In this document: piece after piece, positions 59,228 through 64,000 of the stretch
How positions within the stretch are numbered: position 1 is the stretch's first letter
Layout of the letters: each line of letters opens with the position of its first letter
The notes under the pieces: model-generated
What the model was told of the DNA's origin: nothing
What the model saw: the letters and a program-made list of their open reading frames with translations, nothing else
The model's database searches: none
Position numbers and translations under genes: made by a program
DNA from: Faecalibacterium sp. I3-3-89
GTDB lineage: Bacteria > Bacillota > Clostridia > Oscillospirales > Ruminococcaceae
Assembly (NCBI RefSeq): GCF_023347275.1
Contig: NZ_CP094468.1
Span: forward strand, 186,001-250,000
Reading direction: 5' to 3'
Length of the DNA: 64,000 nt

Positions 59228-59836
59228 TTACAACTCACTGAACGCCCGCAGCAGCCGCAGTCCCGCGTCGCCGCTTTTTTCCGGGTGGAACTGAGTGCCG
59301 TACACCCGGCCCGCCTTCACCACACCGGTGACGGGGAGGGAATAGTCGCTGACAGCCAGCGTGTTGGCGGCGCAGTTCTTGCCGTAGTAGCTGTGGACGT
59401 AGTAGAAATACTCGCCGTCCCGGACGTACTTGAAAATCGGGTCGTCGTGCAGGATGTGGACGGCGTTCCAGCCGATCTGAGGCACTTTCAGGGTCTTATC
59501 GCCGAGGTCAGGGGCCAGCGGGCAGATCTGCCCCGGCACAAAGCCGAGGCCCGGGTGCTCGCCGTATTCGAAGCTCTTTTCAAACAGCAGCTGCATCCCG
59601 AGGCAGATGCCAAGGAGGGGCTTTTTCTCCGCTTCCTCCTTGATGACCGGCACAAGGCCGGTGGCCTCGAGCTTTGCCATGGCGTCCCCGAAGGCCCCGA
59701 CCCCCGGCAGGATGAGCCGGTCGGCGGCACGGATGTCGGCGGGGTCGGCGCTGACCGCTGCGTCCAGCCCCAGATGGGCCAGACTGGACTTCAGGCTGAA
59801 CAGGTTGCCCACGCCGTAGTCGATGATGCAGATCAT
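59228..59836 (-). CDS. hisH: imidazole glycerol phosphate synthase glutaminase subunit
   Basis: A 202-residue class I glutamine amidotransferase: start ICIIDYGVGNLFSLKSSL, oxyanion PGVGAFGDAM, nucleophile Cys in GICLGMQLLFE and His/Glu in GTQFHPEKS. It supplies ammonia to HisF. ATG 59836 overlaps the hisB stop by 4 bases (ATGA). Confidence 0.96.
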   Translation of the reverse strand: MICIIDYGVGNLFSLKSSLAHLGLDAAVSADPADIRAADRLILPGVGAFGDAMAKLEATGLVPVIKEEAEKKPLLGICLGMQLLFEKSFEYGEHPGLGFVPGQICPLAPDLGDKTLKVPQIGWNAVHILHDDPIFKYVRDGEYFYYVHSYYGKNCAANTLAVSDYSLPVTGVVKAGRVYGTQFHPEKSGDAGLRLLRAFSEL

Positions 59837-60423
59837 ACCAGCAGTCCTTTCGTAGAAGGGATCTCGTCCCGGTGGGCGGCGTCGATGCGGACGGCGTCGG
59901 CCAGCGCACGACCGGCACCCTTGAAGGCCGCCTCTAAGATGTGGTGAGTGTTCTCGCCCGCAAACTGGACGAAGTGGACGGTGGCGGGCACGCTGCGGGC
60001 AAAGCCCAGCCAGAATTCCTTGGCGCACTCCACGTCGAAGTCGCCCACCTTCTCGGTCTGACAGCGGATGTCCCAGTTCAGGGTGCAGCGGCCCGAGATG
60101 TCCACGGCGCAGAGGATGAGGGCCTCGTCCATCGGCAGGTAGAAGCTGCCGTACCGGTGGATGCCCCGCATATCGCCCAGCGCCTCGGCAAAGGCCTGCC
60201 CCAGCGCGATGCCCACATCCTCGGTGGTGTGGTGATAGTCCACCTCCACATCGCCGTGGCAGGTGAGCACCAGATCGAACCGGCCATGCCGGGCGAACAG
60301 CTCCAGCATATGATTCAGAAAGCCGCACCCGGTGTCCACCTGATACCGGCCTGCGCCGTCGAGGTTCAGGGTCAGCTCGATCTGTGTCTCGTTCGTGTTC
60401 CGCTCTATGGTCACTTCCCGCAT
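59833..60423 (-). CDS. hisB: imidazoleglycerol-phosphate dehydratase
   Basis: A 196-residue IGPD with no phosphatase domain: metal sites DTGCGFLNHMLELFARHG and DYHHTTEDVGIALGQAF, and the second repeat with HHILEAAFKGAGRAL. It dehydrates imidazole glycerol phosphate. It starts 3 bases after hisC. Confidence 0.96.
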   Translation of the reverse strand: MREVTIERNTNETQIELTLNLDGAGRYQVDTGCGFLNHMLELFARHGRFDLVLTCHGDVEVDYHHTTEDVGIALGQAFAEALGDMRGIHRYGSFYLPMDEALILCAVDISGRCTLNWDIRCQTEKVGDFDVECAKEFWLGFARSVPATVHFVQFAGENTHHILEAAFKGAGRALADAVRIDAAHRDEIPSTKGLLV

Positions 60424-60426
60424 GGC

Positions 60427-61488
60427 TCAACCCTCCAAAATTTCATCCAGCGCCCGCAGCAGGGCTTCCATATCCTCCGGCGTGCCGATGGTGATCCGCA
60501 GCCAGTCGGTGATGCGGGGCGCGTCGAAATGGCGCACCAGCACCCCCTTTTCCTTCAGCTTCCGATACAGCTCGCCGCCGCCCTTTTTCCCGGTGGAGGC
60601 GAAGAGGAAGTTGGTCCGGCTGTCCAGCACGGTGAAGCCCCGCGCTTCCAGCTGCTGCTTCGTCCAGCTGCGGGTTTCGACGATGGCGGCACAGGTCTTT
60701 TCGAAATAGGCCGTATCCTCCAGCGCGGCCTTGCCGGCCTTCAGGGTCAGGCGGTTGATGTTGTAGGGGTTGAGGCTGAATTTGACCCGGTTGAGGTCGG
60801 CGATGAGCTTTGCATTGCCCATCGCAAGGCCCAGACGGGCACCAGCCAGCTGACGGGACTTCGAGAAAGTCTGGATGACCAGCAGATTTTCGTACTGGTC
60901 GATGAGGGGGACACAGCTCTCGCCGCCGAAGTCCACATAGGCCTCGTCCACGATGACCACGTTGTCGGGGTTCGCCTTCAGGATGCCCTCGATGGCGCTG
61001 CGGGGCAGGGCCAGACCGGTGGGGGCGTTGGGGTTGGCGAGAACGATGGTCTCGTTCAGGCCGTAATAGTCGGCTGGGTCGAGGGCGAAGTCGCCCTTCA
61101 GAGGGATGATGTGGCTGGGAATGTGCATCAGGCCGCACCAGACGCCGTAGCAGCCGTAGGTGATGTCTGCATAGGCCAGCGGATGCGCCTCGTCGCAGAA
61201 GGCCCGCAGGGCGAAGAAGAGGTTCTCGTCGCTGCCGTTGCCGGGCATGATCTGGTCGGGCTGCAAATTGAAGTGGGCCGCTGCCGTCCGCAGCAGCTCG
61301 GCACAGGCGGGGTCGGAGTAGAGGCGGAGCTTTTCCACCTCGGCCTCGCTCACCGCCGCCACCACCGCCGGAGAGGGGCGGTAGGGGCTTTCGTTGGTGT
61401 TCAGCTTGATGTACTGCTGGTCCTGCGGCTGCTCCCCCGGGGTGTAGGGGGTGACAGCTTCCAGCGTGGGAGAAAGAAAACGGCTCAT
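60427..61488 (-). CDS. hisC: histidinol-phosphate aminotransferase
   Basis: A 353-residue PLP enzyme: LNTNESPYRPSPAV near residue 28, PNAPTG near 155, the VDEAYVDF Asp and PLP-Lys in TFSKSRQLAGARLG. It converts imidazole acetol phosphate and glutamate to histidinol phosphate. It starts 12 bases after hisD. Confidence 0.95.
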   Translation of the reverse strand: MSRFLSPTLEAVTPYTPGEQPQDQQYIKLNTNESPYRPSPAVVAAVSEAEVEKLRLYSDPACAELLRTAAAHFNLQPDQIMPGNGSDENLFFALRAFCDEAHPLAYADITYGCYGVWCGLMHIPSHIIPLKGDFALDPADYYGLNETIVLANPNAPTGLALPRSAIEGILKANPDNVVIVDEAYVDFGGESCVPLIDQYENLLVIQTFSKSRQLAGARLGLAMGNAKLIADLNRVKFSLNPYNINRLTLKAGKAALEDTAYFEKTCAAIVETRSWTKQQLEARGFTVLDSRTNFLFASTGKKGGGELYRKLKEKGVLVRHFDAPRITDWLRITIGTPEDMEALLRALDEILEG

Positions 61489-61500
61489 AATGATCCCCCT

Positions 61501-62778
61501 TTATTTATCGTATCGTATGGTCACACTGCGGGCGTGGGCGTGCAGGCCCTCCCGCTCGGCGAAGTCAGCGATGCGGGGTGCGGCCTTTTCCAGCGCCTCC
61601 CGGGTGTAATAGAGGAAGCTGGACTTCTTGACGAAGTCGTCCACGCCCAAGGGGCTGGAGAAGCGGGCCGTGCCGCTGGTGGGCAGGGTGTGGTTCGGGC
61701 CGGCGAAGTAGTCCCCCAGCGCCTCGGGGACGTTCCGCCCGAGGAAGATGCTACCCGCGTTTTTGATCTCGTTCAGCACGCTGAAGGGGTCGTCGATGCA
61801 GACCTCAAGGTGCTCCGGTGCGATGATGTTGCAGGCCTCGATGGCCTTGCGCAGGTCAGAGCAGACGATGATCTTGCCGTTGTCGTCCACGCTGGCCCGG
61901 GCGATGGCAGCGCGGGGCAGCTGGGGGATCTGTACTTCCAGCTCGGCCTGCACGGCCTTGGCAAGGTCGGCGCTGTCGGTGACGAGGACGGGGCTTGCCA
62001 GCTTGTCGTGCTCGGCCTGACTCAGAAGGTCGGCGGCGACCCATGCGGGGTCACAGCCGCCGTCGGCCAGCACCAGAATTTCGCTGGGTCCGGCGATCAT
62101 GTCGATGCCCACCTTGCCGAAGACCTTCCGCTTGGCGGTGGTGACGTAGATGTTGCCCGGGCCGACGATCTTATCGACGGCCGGGATGGTCTGGGTGCCG
62201 TAGGCCAGCGCAGCCACGGCCTGTGCGCCGCCGGTCTTGAAAATTTTCGTCACGCCTGCGGTGGCCGCGGCGGCGAGGATGACGGGGTTCACCTTGCCGT
62301 CCTTCCCTGCGGGAGTCGTCATCACGATCTCCGAAACGCCCGCCACCTTGGCCGGGATGACGTCCATCAGGACGGTGGAGGGGTAAGCCGCTGTGCCGCC
62401 GGGGACGTAGACGCCTGCCTTCTCGATGGGGGTGTATTTCTGGCCCAGCACGATGCCGGGCTTGTCGTTCATCACAAAGTTCTTGTGCACCTGCTGGCGG
62501 TGGAAGGCCTCGATGTTGGCTGCGGCCTCCCGCAGCGTCTCGAGGAAGTAGCCGTCCATCCCTGCAAAGGCCTCTTCAATCTCTTCCTGCGTCACTTGGA
62601 GGCTCTCGAGCTTTGCCCCGTCGAACCTGAGGGCGTATTCCTTCAGGGCCTCGTCGCCCCGGGCGCGGACGTCGGCGATGATGCCGTCCACCACATCCTC
62701 TACGTTTTTCTCCGCGCGGATGTCGCGGTTCAGGATCTCTTCGGGCTTCAGCTCGTCGAAGTTGTACAGCTTTATCAT
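61501..62778 (-). CDS. hisD: histidinol dehydrogenase
   Basis: A 425-residue enzyme: GVYVPGGTAAYPSTVLM near residue 120, IDMIAGPSEILVLAD near 225, the catalytic EH pair in LLSQAEHD near 255 and HTLPTSGTARFSSPLGVDDF. It oxidises histidinol to histidine. Its ATG overlaps the hisZG stop by 4 bases. Confidence 0.96.
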   Translation of the reverse strand: MIKLYNFDELKPEEILNRDIRAEKNVEDVVDGIIADVRARGDEALKEYALRFDGAKLESLQVTQEEIEEAFAGMDGYFLETLREAAANIEAFHRQQVHKNFVMNDKPGIVLGQKYTPIEKAGVYVPGGTAAYPSTVLMDVIPAKVAGVSEIVMTTPAGKDGKVNPVILAAAATAGVTKIFKTGGAQAVAALAYGTQTIPAVDKIVGPGNIYVTTAKRKVFGKVGIDMIAGPSEILVLADGGCDPAWVAADLLSQAEHDKLASPVLVTDSADLAKAVQAELEVQIPQLPRAAIARASVDDNGKIIVCSDLRKAIEACNIIAPEHLEVCIDDPFSVLNEIKNAGSIFLGRNVPEALGDYFAGPNHTLPTSGTARFSSPLGVDDFVKKSSFLYYTREALEKAAPRIADFAEREGLHAHARSVTIRYDK

Positions 62779-64000
62779 TTTTTCTCCTCCTTTGCGGCAA
62801 GGGCGGCGCGCAGCTTTTCCAGCATCTCGTCCATCTCTCGGTGCTTGAACTGGTAGCTGGCCTTATTGGCGATGAAGCGGGCCGAGATGGGCATGAACTC
62901 CGTCACCACCCGCAGGCCGTTCTCCCGCAGGGTGGTGCCCGTCTCCACGATGTCCACGATGACGTCCGACAGGCCCAGAATGGGGGCCAGCTCGATGGAG
63001 CCGTTGAGCTTGATGATGTCGATGTCCCGCCCGATGGATGCATAGTAGCTCTTGGCGATGTTGACGAATTTGGTGGCCACCCGCACCGGGCGGCTGGGGT
63101 CGTCCTGATAGTCGGCCGGGGCGGCGACGCACATCCGGCACCTGCCGAGGCCGGTGTCCAGCAGCTCGTAGACATCGGCGGAGGCCTCGGTCAGGATGTC
63201 CTTGCCCACGATGCCCACATCCGCTGCGCCGTGCTCGACGTAGATGGCCACATCGCTGGGCTTGACGAGAAAATAGCGGATGCCTGCCGCCGGGTTCTCC
63301 ACCACCAGCTTTCGGGTGGCGTTGTAGTCCTCGGGACAGCCGTAGCCGATGCCTGCCAGAAGGTCATAGACCTTATCGCCCAGACGGCCCTTTGGCAGGG
63401 CCACGTTCAGCATGGGCTTTTCCGTGGGCTGCTTCTGCACCGGCGGCAGCGGGGCGCTCAGGCGGTCCAGCTCGTCGAGGTAGACTGCGAAGCCGATGGC
63501 CCCCGCCCCCGGGGTGAATTTCTGCATCAGCAGGTCGTACCGCCCGCCTTTGAGCACCGGACGGGGGAGGGACTCCAGATAGCCCTGAAAGACGAGGCCG
63601 TTGTAGTACTCCATCTCACCGGCCAGCGTCATGTCCAGACGGATGCTTCCGTCCGCACCGTTCAGCTCGGCGGCGATGGCGTTCAGCTCAGCGGCGGCGG
63701 CCCGCATCCGCTGGTTCCGGCAGGCCGCTTCCACCCGAGGCAGCACCTCTTCGCAGCGGCCGCAGAGCTGCATCAGCCCGGCCAGCGCCTCTGCGCCTGC
63801 CTCGTCCAGCCCGGCGGCAGAGGCCGCCGCCCGCAGCTCGTGAAGGTTCTTGGCCCGCAGCTTGGCCAGCAGGGCTGCGCGGGAGGCCTCGGGTACGCCC
63901 AGCGCGTCCAGCAGGCCGAACAGATAGCCCATGTGGCTCACTTCCAGCACCCACGGCTTTCCCAGCCGGGCGAGGGACTGGGCCGCCAGCGACACGGCCT
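62775..64000 (-). CDS. hisG: HisZ-HisG fusion: ATP phosphoribosyltransferase with regulatory domain (partial)
   Basis: The frame is open to the window edge, so the N terminus is missing. The visible first 190 residues are the C-terminal part of a HisS-like HisZ domain (GEMEYYNGLVFQGYLE, LKGGRYDLLM, GAIGFAVYLDEL). After a short linker (PVQKQPTEKP) a complete short-form HisG follows: MLNVALPKGRLGDKVYDLL, VGIVGKDIL, ATKFVNIAKSYY and DIVETGTTLRENGL. Short HisG normally needs a separate HisZ; here both are one chain with no stop or frameshift. It starts the pathway and should be histidine-inhibited. Confidence 0.9.
   Translation of the reverse strand, partial: AVSLAAQSLARLGKPWVLEVSHMGYLFGLLDALGVPEASRAALLAKLRAKNLHELRAAASAAGLDEAGAEALAGLMQLCGRCEEVLPRVEAACRNQRMRAAAAELNAIAAELNGADGSIRLDMTLAGEMEYYNGLVFQGYLESLPRPVLKGGRYDLLMQKFTPGAGAIGFAVYLDELDRLSAPLPPVQKQPTEKPMLNVALPKGRLGDKVYDLLAGIGYGCPEDYNATRKLVVENPAAGIRYFLVKPSDVAIYVEHGAADVGIVGKDILTEASADVYELLDTGLGRCRMCVAAPADYQDDPSRPVRVATKFVNIAKSYYASIGRDIDIIKLNGSIELAPILGLSDVIVDIVETGTTLRENGLRVVTEFMPISARFIANKASYQFKHREMDEMLEKLRAALAAKEEKK

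Overview
The window is chromosomal DNA of a Gram-positive gut anaerobe, most likely Faecalibacterium or a close Oscillospiraceae relative. The pointers are AGGAGG-type ribosome sites, consensus sigma-A promoters, Firmicutes gene families (TctABC, SstT, ECF S component, a HisZ-HisG chain), Ala/Gly-rich GC-rich proteins and families of hairpin-rich intergenic repeats. The genus call is inference; no rRNA gene is present.

Bases 1 to about 10,037 are a lower-GC integrated mobile element that starts outside the window. It carries a decayed MobA/MobL-like relaxase tail, an ImmR/ImmA-like repressor-protease pair with divergent consensus promoters, a broken Y-family polymerase gene, a second ImmA/IrrE protease, a sigma-region-4-like regulator, two conserved-looking structured noncoding blocks, a MazF-like gene overlapping a ParB-like gene, an excisionase-like protein and a tyrosine integrase. 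The integrase abuts an intact tRNA-Ser(CGA) gene; 150 bp further on lies the 5' half of a second tRNA-Ser broken at the anticodon loop, which probably marks the element's end.

Bases 10.2-26 kb are host transport and stress genes: MATE exporter, TctCBA tricarboxylate transporter, a small DMT protein, MarR regulator, NhaC antiporter (apparent frameshift at its start), FlK-like thioesterase, YwaF-like membrane protein, a zinc/cadmium module (ArsR sensor, HMA protein, P1B ATPase), AzlCD and asparaginase, ending in a 900-bp palindromic repeat region. Bases 26-32 kb hold a TrxR-like flavoprotein with a Crp/Fnr regulator, a small island (XRE regulator, glycine-zipper peptide, YefM/YoeB toxin-antitoxin) bracketed by a perfect 45-bp duplicated terminator, and two COG0523 metal GTPases.

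Bases 32-52 kb are mostly housekeeping: aminopeptidase P, glycosyltransferase, LytTR protein, HAD phosphatase, patatin, PTS enzyme I, RsmE, PrmA, a membrane-tethered EIIB domain, the complete pstSCAB-phoU phosphate operon, AraC-type regulator, acetyltransferases, dipeptide epimerase, SstT and an ECF S component behind a riboswitch-like attenuator. Bases 52-64 kb hold a split transketolase, a second MATE exporter and a nearly complete histidine operon read leftwards (hisZG-hisD-hisC-hisB-hisH-hisA-hisF-hisIE-hisJ), with HisZ and HisG in one chain cut by the window edge. Five copies of a palindromic intergenic repeat, two with a second repeat nested inside, punctuate the right half.
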